This document shows positions 54,501 to 62,205 of a stretch of DNA of 64,000 nt, in pieces. The number at the start of each line of letters is the position of its first letter. Positions within the stretch are counted from its first letter, which is position 1. The notes under the pieces were generated by a model. That model worked only from the letters and a program-made list of their open reading frames with translations, was not told the origin of the DNA and did no database searches. Both the position numbers and the translations under genes were made by a program. Where the stretch lies: assembly GCA_015061315.1 (NCBI GenBank), contig SUWV01000001.1, positions 186,001-250,000 on the forward strand. The letters are read 5' to 3'. Source of the DNA: Lentimicrobiaceae bacterium (GTDB lineage Bacteria; Bacteroidota; Bacteroidia; Bacteroidales; F082).

Positions 54501-55346
54501 GCTTATTTCTTGGGTGAGTTCGTTGATGAAGCAGGTAACTTGGTGCCATCACTCGAAGAAGGTACTGGATTCACATTCCGTATCTATGGACAAGGCTCTA
54601 ACGGTTATCCTGGAAAAGTATTGGCAGAAAAAGAAATCCCAGCAGAAGAGGTGAAGTTAGATTGGAACGTAGTATCTTTCGATGAACCAGTAGAATTGAC
54701 AGGTTTCGACTTCTATCTCGCAGTAGAAATGACACAATGTGTTGGTGGAGCTTCATTGGTATGTGACGGCAGTAAAGACGCATCATTAAAAGGCATCTCC
54801 GACCTTGTACGTTTCGGACAAGGCGCTTTCAGATCTGTGACAAGCTACACAGTGGATGGCCAATTTTATGGTAACTGGCATCTTATGTTATACTGTGTCG
54901 GAAATCCAGTAGTAGGCGGATGGGCAGAATTGAACGAAAAAGAAATCTACTTGCCAATAGGAGAAAGCACTAAAATCAGCTTCGATGTGACAACAGTAAG
55001 CCTTAAAGCTAACCAAACCTATAATGCCGATCTCGTATTGTCATCATTAGCAGAAGAGGAAGATATTAGAATCCCTATCACACTTAATGTGGGTACTGAA
55101 GATGTAGAAGAATTATTAAGCAATACCTACAGTATATATCCTAACCCAACAAAAGGCATGGTGACAGTAGAAGGCGAAAACATAGATTATATCGCAGTAT
55201 ACAACTCGGTGGGTCAGTTGGTGAAGGTTGTTAAAACACAAAGCAATGTTGTTGATATGAGCGAATGCGAAAACGGCGTTTACTTCTTCAACATTGTGAA
55301 CTATAACAAAGAAATTTCCATTCAGCAGGTCATAGTCAATAAGTAA
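51567..55346 (+). CDS. T9SS-secreted modular adhesin-like protein (1259 residues)
   Basis: Signal peptide 1-20 (ending LSAQ), N-terminal cluster module (about 22-205), Fn3-like domain (~210-292), cleaved-adhesin-like jelly roll (~297-470), two Fn3-like domains (~478-655), a concanavalin-like segment (~660-870; EDFEDYIEGDYLAQTG, VDNISLTRIGG), then an Ig-like region and a T9SS sorting domain (IYPNPTKGMVTVEGENIDYI). The sorting domain differs from those of its neighbours (SVGQLVKVVKTQSNVVDMSE) and has no repeat-derived stretch. The Fn3-like units share long DNA blocks with neighbouring genes (LTWDASENATSYKVY). No -7 box is seen in the 88 bases upstream, so it may be read through from the previous gene. 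Confidence 0.88.
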   Translation: MKKFLVLTLMCVLGLFNLSAQEPETIVIGNGGNAINYSPSYIDSYTSVTQQIFVAEEMQNKSGKIQSVSFKCTSRTATRTFKVYMVNTNKTSFSGVSDWVALTSQDLVFEGSVSFSADNWTTITFQTPFTYKKGMNVLLCVNDVTGTSSSLVTKFASDTKSENRTLHARAWNSNYGDATNITEEGTLSTSTNHVEFTIVNDGSGEELDPAPAAPTNLATEALSDSQIRLTWDASENATSYKVYQRDIEEAIATVTTTSYVVEGLEAETGYCYTVTAVKDQESEKSDEVCQVTQAKPAAPSTFAFDFNGGTSAGFRVFQGNEASHLCPNWGTPSEHSTILEAQLKLQYFGVDGSVAVYSTTYDMLEDTYHTPDNYIVTENAYLITETSTLEWDVRQREAGKEDQYAIVVSEDNTNFEMVWFERYSNTTGETKAYSLKDYAGKELYIGFRHYQQTNGDAIIIDNINLVTESSITPVDPIDPTAPTIPDNVKAFALGDSKIKLTWDASENTTKYNVYKGEEVIATVTETNYTVEGLEAETTYCFTVTAANEEKESAKSSEVCATTEEAAPLEAPAAPANLKATQDTETTLRLTWDAVANADTYNVYQDAEKIITVTETTHLVTGLQADIEYCFTVTAVNAAGESAKSNEVYATTTGNGNEDQEVVLVAEDFEDYIEGDYLAQTGASYWTTWSNKPGTKEDAKIAVLDGNKCAYMTYGVDQVLLLGGYQSGTFDLEFEVLVPNGSTGYLNVLHEFAGNNSKWALQAYLQATDTGDGNPVMAPGHGSVHAGSAETADIPCVYDAWMHFRIHVDADTDVAQLYYTMPNGEETKACEWQWSQDTFGEAIAGRKLDAMNFFPMNAQSEYYVDNISLTRIGGETSAELTFDKESVEVTVAKNDMTTVELTVENTGNSIAEYVAWVDYGMGENSSKDEVVSYSDEEMANASSFGFNSSDNAPVTLEIAAFFPASAYANSVMGTRISQAAYFLGEFVDEAGNLVPSLEEGTGFTFRIYGQGSNGYPGKVLAEKEIPAEEVKLDWNVVSFDEPVELTGFDFYLAVEMTQCVGGASLVCDGSKDASLKGISDLVRFGQGAFRSVTSYTVDGQFYGNWHLMLYCVGNPVVGGWAELNEKEIYLPIGESTKISFDVTTVSLKANQTYNADLVLSSLAEEEDIRIPITLNVGTEDVEELLSNTYSIYPNPTKGMVTVEGENIDYIAVYNSVGQLVKVVKTQSNVVDMSECENGVYFFNIVNYNKEISIQQVIVNK

Positions 55347-55366
55347 TTTGACTGTGACATTTTCCC

Positions 55367-55400
55367 GGAGGCGGTTATTAATTTAATCGCCTCCTTTTTT
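55367..55400 (+). terminator. Terminator of the 51.6-kb adhesin gene
   Basis: GGAGGCGGTTA pairs with TAATCGCCTCC (one G-T pair), and six T follow. Confidence 0.9.
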
Positions 55401-55422
55401 AATTTAATTCATAAATATTACA

Positions 55423-55430
55423 TATCTTTG
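55423..55430 (+). promoter_or_regulatory. -7 box of the 55.5-kb adhesin gene
   Basis: TATCTTTG lies 43 bases before the start codon, right after the terminator of the gene upstream. Confidence 0.55.
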
Positions 55431-55473
55431 AAACCGTATTTGTCTCGATGAAATTAACTTAAAAATTAATATT

Positions 55474-58400
55474 ATGAGAAAATTTTTACTTTTAACAATG
55501 ATGTGCTTCTTCGCATTATGCGGAACATTGAATGCACAAGACACAATTCAGGTGGGAACGAAAACCAATACCGATGCAAGTTTCCCTATGAATACCTATT
55601 ACAATTATTCCTATTCGCAGCAGATCTTCACTGCGGAAGAAATTAATCATGCTCCAGGATTTATCTCCGAAATAGCTTTCTTTACAAATAATACTAAATA
55701 TAATCGTGAAGTGACGATTTATATGATTAATACAGATAAGGAAAGTTTCTCTTCGAGAGAAGACTGGGTTTATGTCGGAATTTCTGATATAGTTTATGAA
55801 GGCTTCGTAAGCTGTAATTCGACATTGAGTATTCCTCTTACAAATAATTTTGAGTACACTGGCGGAAATATATTATTATGTTTGCAAGACCGTACTGGTA
55901 AATATGATAATTATACTTCCTTTGATGTCGTCAGCGCTGCAAATGATTATACCATATACATGTATACTGATAACAGCATGATTACTCCAGAGAATGTCAG
56001 TACAAGAATTAATGAGCAACACTGGGAGGTCGTTTTGGGCAAAAATGTCGTTCAATTGATATTTGCCGCTGAAGAAAAACCTGTTGAAGGCGCTCCTGCA
56101 ACTCCAACGAATGTTACAGCAGAAGCTATCAGCCAAACAGAAATAGCTTTGTCGTGGGACGCTGTTCAAGATGCAGTTTCTTATAATGTCTATGATGATA
56201 AAGGTACTGTTTTAGATAACGTGACAGAAACTTCATACACAGTCGAGGACTTGGAAGCAGAGACAAACTATTGCTTCAAAGTGTCGGCTCTCAACGACAG
56301 TTTGGAATCTCCAGCTTCAGTGAAAGTATGCGCAACAACATTACGTAATCCTGAAATTATTGTAAATCTCGAAGAAGTAGAACTCGGTGATATTATCCTC
56401 GGCGACTTCTGGTCAGAAAACAACGACAAATCTGTTGCATTATCGTTGGAATGTATTGAAACAGAAATTACAAATGTTGAATGTGATAACGAATTTTTTG
56501 TTTTGCCAGAAGTAATTGATTTTACAGCAAATCCTGTAACATTCGATATTACTTATAACAAAGAAACTATTGCCGTAGGTGAAAAGACAGCTGAGCTTGT
56601 AATTACACATACACACGGAAATGTGACAATTCCAATGTCGGCAAATGTCTATGCTCCAGAAACACCAGACGTGTTTGAACTTGCACAAGAAATCACATTG
56701 CAAGATGGTACTTTTAGTGCAACCCCAGATTTCGAGAACTTGCACGACAACTATAACCTTCCTAATGAAGTCAATGTCGGTAACACTCCAGATGCAGTCT
56801 ATTCTTTTGAGTTGGATAAAGAGCAGGCAGTAACTGTAGATGTTACAGGAACAAACGCCATCTATGCAATATATAAAGCCGAAGATTTGGAAAATGCCGG
56901 ACCTAAAGCCGATAATAATTACGCAGGTGAAAGCGGTGCATCTTCAACATTCTTCTATGACTTCAGCGAAGAAAACGTATTAGATAACTTCACATTGTTG
57001 GATAAAGACGGAGACGGTTATAATTGGTTCATAATGAATAATGGTATTGATGGAAAGAGTGTGGTTTCAGAATCATGGAGGTCGGGAGCAGGCGCCTTGA
57101 ATCCTAACAACTATATCGTAACAAAAGAAAAATATGTTATCAAGTCTACTTCAAAATTATCATTTGAATATTTCAGTGCATACGATGAAAAAATCGGCGT
57201 GGAAATCTCTACTGATGGCGTTACCTTTACCAATATATGGAGCGATGCTGGAAAATTTTCTTCTAAAGAAGCTGAAATCTCATTGGCAGAATATGAAGGA
57301 CAGGAGTTGTATATAGCATTGCGTCACTATGAATGTTCAGACGGAATGACAGCTGTTGTCGACAATTTCAGTTTGGAAAACAGCGACGGCGACTTCGTTA
57401 CATTCCCAGCAGGAAAATATTATTTAGTAGCAGCAGCAGAAAACGCCTTCACAGTCAATATGACAGTCGGCGCTAACCCAGCAGATCTTCCTGCAGCTCC
57501 TCAAAACCTCAGAGTCGATAAAGTGACAGCAACATCAGTAACATTATCATGGGATGCCGTTGCTGAAGCTCAAAGCTATAACGTATACGAAGGAACAAAA
57601 TTAGTGGCAGATAATATCATTGCTACAACATATACAGTCGAAAATCTTGAAGCATTCACAGAATATACATTCTCAGTGAGAAGCTTCGACGGAGAATATA
57701 CTTCATTCTCTTCTGCAGAAGTTCATGCCACAACAATTGACTTCGCGATAACAGCTCCACAGAACGTTGCGGTTACAGTCCTCGATGCTTTCTCGGTGAA
57801 AGTAAGTTGGGACGCTGTTGAAAATGCAACAAGCTATAACGTATATCAAGATGATGTTAAAATTGGAAGCGGATTGACAGTGACTACATTAACAGTAGAA
57901 AATTTGGATCCTGCAACAGAATATTGTTTCGTGGTATCAGCCTTACGTCGTGATATAGAAGAAAAAGCAGCTGCTGTATGTGGCACGACATCGGCCATCG
58001 ACTTCAATGCCGACAACTTGGAAACAGAATTCATGTTCGACTTCAACGACCAATCTTTCGAAGGTTTGAGAACAATAGATGCTGACGGCGACGGTAACAA
58101 CTGGAAATTGACAACAGCTGAGCAAGGTTATGAAAATACATATGCCGCAAGATCTTATTCATATTATGGTCAGGCATTTAATCCTGATAACTATTTGGTG
58201 ACAAAAGCACCTTATATGATAGATGCTACTTCAATGGTTTCTTTGAACGCCAGAATAGGATATGAAATGGATATGTTTAAAGGCGAGCATTATGCTGTTG
58301 TGGTATCCGAAAACGGCAAAGACTGGACTGTTGTCTTTGAAGAGACGTTAGAACATACAGATTGGACAAATACGTCAGTATCGCTTGAAGCATACGCGGG

Positions 58401-59319
58401 AAAAGCTGTTCTAGTCGGTGTTCGCCACTACAATTGTACGGACCTTTCTTTCTTGCGCGTTGATAATTTCGCATTGACAAGCGATGTGGAACCAATAGAA
58501 CCAGTCGTTGTTCCAAATGCACCAACAAACTTGAAGGCTGAGGCTATTAACGCAACATCAATTAAATTGACATGGGACGCTGTTGAAAACGCAACTTCTT
58601 ATAAAGTATATCGCGGAATGATAGACCTCGGCGAAGTTTTTGAAACGTCTTGTATCGCAGTAGGCCTAAGTCCAGAAACAAACTATTGCTTCACAGTGAC
58701 AGCTCTCAACGAAGCTGGCGAGTCAGCTCCATCAGAACAAGTTTGTGAAGAGACCTTGGAAGGAAGCGTGACACCAGATAAACCAGAAGCACCAAAGAAC
58801 TTAGTGGCTGAAGCAACAAGCCCAACAACGATAACATTGACATGGGATCCAGTGGAAGGCGCAATAGGCTACGGTATCAATTTCTTTGGAACATATCTCG
58901 GCTCAACATCTGATGTCACTGCAAAAGTTACCAATTTAGAACCTGAAACAGAATACTGTTTCACAGTGATAACAATTACTGAGATGACAGAGATAGATGG
59001 AGAAAACTTCATTACAGGTTGTTCCGACGACTCAGAAGAAGCTTGTGCAACAACACCTAAGGAGGACGCTGTTGAAGAACTCGCATCATTGTTCAACATC
59101 TATCCAAATCCTGTAGAGAATGAATTATTCATCGAAACAGAAATGATCGTTGAAGAAATTGCTATTTACGATGTTTATGGTCGTCAGACTATGTGTCAAC
59201 AAGTCAACGAGACAACAAGTCAGCAAGTTGTTGACGTGGCTGATTTAAAGGCTGGCGTTTATTTCGTGAAGATCGTTGCAGATAATGGCGAAGTTGTAAA
59301 ACGTTTCGTGAAGAAATAA
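55474..59319 (+). CDS. T9SS-secreted modular adhesin-like protein (1281 residues)
   Basis: Signal peptide 1-22 (ending LNAQ), N-terminal module (about 23-205; YYNYSYSQQIFTAEEI), Fn3-like domain (~209-292), Ig-like domain (~295-395; ELGDIILGDFWSENND), a pre-jelly-roll segment (VFELAQEITL), jelly roll (~490-650), two Fn3-like domains (~670-845), a second jelly roll (~850-1005), two more Fn3-like domains (~1010-1195) and a T9SS sorting domain (IYPNPVENELFIETEM). The Ig plus pre-jelly-roll plus jelly-roll order matches the 46.7-kb and 59.6-kb genes closely, which points to duplication and shuffling of whole blocks. The sorting domain has the octamer-derived QTMCQQVNETTSQQVV. Confidence 0.88.
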   Translation: MRKFLLLTMMCFFALCGTLNAQDTIQVGTKTNTDASFPMNTYYNYSYSQQIFTAEEINHAPGFISEIAFFTNNTKYNREVTIYMINTDKESFSSREDWVYVGISDIVYEGFVSCNSTLSIPLTNNFEYTGGNILLCLQDRTGKYDNYTSFDVVSAANDYTIYMYTDNSMITPENVSTRINEQHWEVVLGKNVVQLIFAAEEKPVEGAPATPTNVTAEAISQTEIALSWDAVQDAVSYNVYDDKGTVLDNVTETSYTVEDLEAETNYCFKVSALNDSLESPASVKVCATTLRNPEIIVNLEEVELGDIILGDFWSENNDKSVALSLECIETEITNVECDNEFFVLPEVIDFTANPVTFDITYNKETIAVGEKTAELVITHTHGNVTIPMSANVYAPETPDVFELAQEITLQDGTFSATPDFENLHDNYNLPNEVNVGNTPDAVYSFELDKEQAVTVDVTGTNAIYAIYKAEDLENAGPKADNNYAGESGASSTFFYDFSEENVLDNFTLLDKDGDGYNWFIMNNGIDGKSVVSESWRSGAGALNPNNYIVTKEKYVIKSTSKLSFEYFSAYDEKIGVEISTDGVTFTNIWSDAGKFSSKEAEISLAEYEGQELYIALRHYECSDGMTAVVDNFSLENSDGDFVTFPAGKYYLVAAAENAFTVNMTVGANPADLPAAPQNLRVDKVTATSVTLSWDAVAEAQSYNVYEGTKLVADNIIATTYTVENLEAFTEYTFSVRSFDGEYTSFSSAEVHATTIDFAITAPQNVAVTVLDAFSVKVSWDAVENATSYNVYQDDVKIGSGLTVTTLTVENLDPATEYCFVVSALRRDIEEKAAAVCGTTSAIDFNADNLETEFMFDFNDQSFEGLRTIDADGDGNNWKLTTAEQGYENTYAARSYSYYGQAFNPDNYLVTKAPYMIDATSMVSLNARIGYEMDMFKGEHYAVVVSENGKDWTVVFEETLEHTDWTNTSVSLEAYAGKAVLVGVRHYNCTDLSFLRVDNFALTSDVEPIEPVVVPNAPTNLKAEAINATSIKLTWDAVENATSYKVYRGMIDLGEVFETSCIAVGLSPETNYCFTVTALNEAGESAPSEQVCEETLEGSVTPDKPEAPKNLVAEATSPTTITLTWDPVEGAIGYGINFFGTYLGSTSDVTAKVTNLEPETEYCFTVITITEMTEIDGENFITGCSDDSEEACATTPKEDAVEELASLFNIYPNPVENELFIETEMIVEEIAIYDVYGRQTMCQQVNETTSQQVVDVADLKAGVYFVKIVADNGEVVKRFVKK

Positions 59320-59320
59320 A

Positions 59321-59500
59321 ACCTGAAAATCTGAAAACCTGAAAACCTGAAAAACCTGAGAATTTGAGATATTCAAGTTCTCAGGTTTTTTATTGTCTTG
59401 TAGATTTCTGTCTCCACGTATCGCAGGTATCTGCACGTATCTTTTTTGCTTGTAGACTTGTAGACTCGTTGACTCATTGACTTGTAGTCTCGTAGACTTT
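59321..59500. repeat. Composite array: CTGAAAAC octamers, GTATC decamers, reverse GTCNACRA octamers
   Basis: CTGAAAAC octamers run from 59321 into the terminator at 59351. ACGTATCGCAGGTATCTGCA then CGTATC (59415-59441) repeats GTATC about every 10 bases and recurs at 61999. Reverse octamers (TTGTAGACTTGTAGACTCG and on) fill 59450-59500. No gene is present in the 264-base gap. Confidence 0.75.
59351..59391 (+). terminator. Terminator of the 55.5-kb adhesin gene
   Basis: AAAACCTGAGAA and TTCTCAGGTTTT form the stem; the last bases of the right arm are part of a T-run. Same design as at 50438 and 61933. Confidence 0.8.
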
Positions 59501-59511
59501 AAAAAATCCTC

Positions 59512-59542
59512 TTGACTTTTTGAGAAATAAATCATACCTTTG
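59512..59542 (+). promoter_or_regulatory. Promoter of the 59.6-kb adhesin gene
   Basis: TTG at 59512 and TACCTTTG at 59535 are 20 bases apart; the ATG is 41 bases beyond. Confidence 0.65.
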
Positions 59543-59583
59543 CAAAGATTGTATTCGATTTATTAACTTTAAAATTTTACAAT

Positions 59584-61902
59584 ATGAAAAAGAATTTACT
59601 GCTTACAATTATTTGTGTGTTAGGATTATTCGGAAGCCTCAGCGCACAAAAGACTATCACTTTAGGAGAAGGTGAAGATTATTCTTCAGATCTTCCTTAC
59701 AACAACTCATGGTGTTATTCCGCTTCACAACAACTTTACAGATCTGATGAATTGAACATTGAAGATGTCGCTAAGATAGAAAGCGTAGCATTCAAATCAG
59801 CTTCAGAGAACTTGAATGAGAGCTATATTCAAATCTACATGAAGAATACTTCAAAATCATCATATATTGAAGCAGCAGAATGGGTGCCAGTCACAGCCAA
59901 CGATAAAGTGTATGAAGGTTATATCCGCACAACAGGCTTAGATGAATGGAGCACTATTGAATTGACTACACCTTTCATTTATACTGGCGGTCACGTATTG
60001 GTATGTGTAAACATTGGTGTCGAATATTATCTTTCATCAAATGAACAAGATCAATTCTACACATATTCTCCTTCAACAACAAGTGCTTATTCATGCACTA
60101 TACGTTCAAATGAAAGAATCGACATTCCAAATGTGCCAACAGAATTGTTAGAAAACGGAAGCGTAGGTCCACAAAAGAATCAAATTAAATTTGTTTATTC
60201 ACAGAAGAAAGAAAAAATCAATGCTAATTTTGAAAGCATCGACATGGGCGAAGTCGTATTAGGTGAATATTGGACAGAAAGAGAAGATAAATCTGTTATC
60301 GTATCAGCAGCTTCATATTATACAAAATTAGAAAGCGTCACTTGCAGCGATTCTTTCTTCGTATTGTCAGAAATAGATTATAATGCAAGTCCATTGCAAT
60401 TTGTTGTGTCGTACGACAAAAATGCTACAGCCGGTGAAAAATCAGCAGAAATCACAATCAAAGATGAAGATGGCGCTGAAGTCGTTATTCCTATTACAGC
60501 CACAGCTTATACTCCTGTAGAACCAGACGTTGTAGAACTCGCTAAGGAAGTTACATTCACCGACGGCGTTTATACCGATAAGCCTGACTTCGCAACATTA
60601 CACGATGATTATCTGTTGCCAAATGAGAATCTTTTAAATATAGCTCCAGATGCTGTTTATTCTTTGCAATTGGAAGAAGATGCTCTCGTCTTGGTTGATG
60701 TAGAAGGTAAGAATTCTAAATTCGCTCTTTATGCAGAAGACTTCGGTGCTAATGAAGGACCAACCTCAGATAACGTTGTGACAGGTGAAGAGACAATTAT
60801 CGCTACTACATTCTCATACGATTTTGAAGATGGAAAACTCGATGACTTCACTATCGTAGATTATGATGAATTTAAAGATTATACTTGGACAGTAGAAGGT
60901 AATTCTGAAAACCATTATTTGACATCTTATTCTTACAAATGGTTGGGCGACGATCCTTTATATATCAATGATGCTGATGAACGTATCATTACAAAGACAG
61001 CTTATCCTATTACACCTAATTCGGTCTTGACATTCCAGATGACCAAAGGTGAATATGATTTTGAAGAAGTTTTGATAGAGGTAACTAAGGACGGTGAAAA
61101 CTTTATAGAAATAGAGAAAGTTACTTATCATGATTATACAATGAACTGGAAATCATGCAGAGTTGATATGGGAGTTAGATTCGCTGCTTTAGGTATAGAA
61201 TACGGCGAATACCAAATCGTATTGCACCATGATTTGCCAGGCGTAGGTCAGATTGTAATTGATAACCTTTCACTGACTGAAAGAACAAATGTGGTTCCAG
61301 CTGGTAACTATTATTTGGTTGTCGCAGCAGAAGACGCTTTCAATGTAACAGTTTCATTAGGTGAAATTCCTGAAGAAGAAAAACCAGGAGCACCAACAAA
61401 CTTAGTCGCAGAACCATTGAGCGATAGCACAGTCAGATTGACATGGGATCCAGTGGAAGGCGCTTTGGGTTACGGAATCTTAGTCTATGGCGAACCATTG
61501 GGTGTAACTCTCGAAACAACAGCAATAATTTCAGAGTTGACCCCTTATACTGACTACTGCTTCACGGTGGTATCTATTATAAAAGTAGATGAAAATAATT
61601 TCCCAGAAGAAATCTCTGAACAATCGAATGAAGCTTGTGTGATGACAATGGGCGTTGAAGAACTTACATCTTCATTCAATATCTATCCAAATCCAGTGGA
61701 AAATGAATTGTTCATCGAAACAGAAATGAACGTTGAAGAAATTGCTATTTACGATGTTTACGGTCGTCAGACTATGTGTCAACAAGTCAATGCGACAACA
61801 AGTCAACAAGTTGTTGATGTGGCTGATTTGAAGGCTGGCGTTTATTTCGTGAAGATCGTTGCAGATAATGGCGAAGTTGTAAAACGTTTCGTGAAGAAAT
61901 AA
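59584..61902 (+). CDS. T9SS-secreted modular adhesin-like protein (772 residues)
   Basis: Signal peptide 1-21 (ending LSAQ), N-terminal module (about 23-212; WCYSASQQLYRSDELNIEDV), Ig-like domain (~215-315; DMGEVVLGEYWTERED), pre-jelly-roll segment (VVELAKEVTF), jelly roll (~415-595), one Fn3-like domain (~598-690) and a T9SS sorting domain. It is a shortened relative of the 55.5-kb gene. The last ~170 bases of the two genes are nearly identical, including silent sites, so recent duplication or gene conversion is likely. It has its own promoter and terminator. Confidence 0.88.
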   Translation: MKKNLLLTIICVLGLFGSLSAQKTITLGEGEDYSSDLPYNNSWCYSASQQLYRSDELNIEDVAKIESVAFKSASENLNESYIQIYMKNTSKSSYIEAAEWVPVTANDKVYEGYIRTTGLDEWSTIELTTPFIYTGGHVLVCVNIGVEYYLSSNEQDQFYTYSPSTTSAYSCTIRSNERIDIPNVPTELLENGSVGPQKNQIKFVYSQKKEKINANFESIDMGEVVLGEYWTEREDKSVIVSAASYYTKLESVTCSDSFFVLSEIDYNASPLQFVVSYDKNATAGEKSAEITIKDEDGAEVVIPITATAYTPVEPDVVELAKEVTFTDGVYTDKPDFATLHDDYLLPNENLLNIAPDAVYSLQLEEDALVLVDVEGKNSKFALYAEDFGANEGPTSDNVVTGEETIIATTFSYDFEDGKLDDFTIVDYDEFKDYTWTVEGNSENHYLTSYSYKWLGDDPLYINDADERIITKTAYPITPNSVLTFQMTKGEYDFEEVLIEVTKDGENFIEIEKVTYHDYTMNWKSCRVDMGVRFAALGIEYGEYQIVLHHDLPGVGQIVIDNLSLTERTNVVPAGNYYLVVAAEDAFNVTVSLGEIPEEEKPGAPTNLVAEPLSDSTVRLTWDPVEGALGYGILVYGEPLGVTLETTAIISELTPYTDYCFTVVSIIKVDENNFPEEISEQSNEACVMTMGVEELTSSFNIYPNPVENELFIETEMNVEEIAIYDVYGRQTMCQQVNATTSQQVVDVADLKAGVYFVKIVADNGEVVKRFVKK

Positions 61903-61905
61903 AGA

Positions 61906-62075
61906 CTGAAAATCTGAAAATCTGAAAATCTGAAAACCTGAGAATTTGAGAGTTGTTCAAGTTCTCAGGTTTTTTATTGTCATGGTGACTTCTATCTCCG
62001 CGTATCGCGGGTATCTGCACGTATCTTTTTACTCGGTGACTTGGTGACTTGGCGACTTGGTGACTTGGTGACTCA
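61906..62075. repeat. Composite array between the last two adhesin genes
   Basis: CTGAAAAT octamers (61907-61940) lead into the terminator, GTATC decamers lie at 61999-62025, and five octamers GGTGACTT (one GGCGACTT) at 62034-62073. The 303-base gap holds these arrays, a terminator and a promoter, and no gene. Confidence 0.8.
61933..61975 (+). terminator. Terminator of the 59.6-kb adhesin gene
   Basis: AAAACCTGAGAA pairs with TTCTCAGGTTTT and T-rich sequence follows. Confidence 0.8.
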
Positions 62076-62094
62076 AAAAAAATCTCCTTTTCTC

Positions 62095-62125
62095 TTGCAT
62101 TTTAAAAAAATAAAATATACTTTTG
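62095..62125 (+). promoter_or_regulatory. Promoter of the 62.2-kb adhesin gene
   Basis: TTG at 62095 and TACTTTTG at 62118 are 20 bases apart; the ATG is 80 bases beyond. Confidence 0.65.
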
Positions 62126-62205
62126 TTGCCTTGACTTATTGGGTGAGATTATTTGAATTTAAAATTATAATTATCAACTTATTACTAACTAAAATTTTTT
62201 ACATT

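Noticed and set aside
59321-59500. CRISPR or IS remnants in the adhesin gaps
   Set aside because: Periods of 8-10 bases without spacers, no transposase fragment and no target-site duplication visible.
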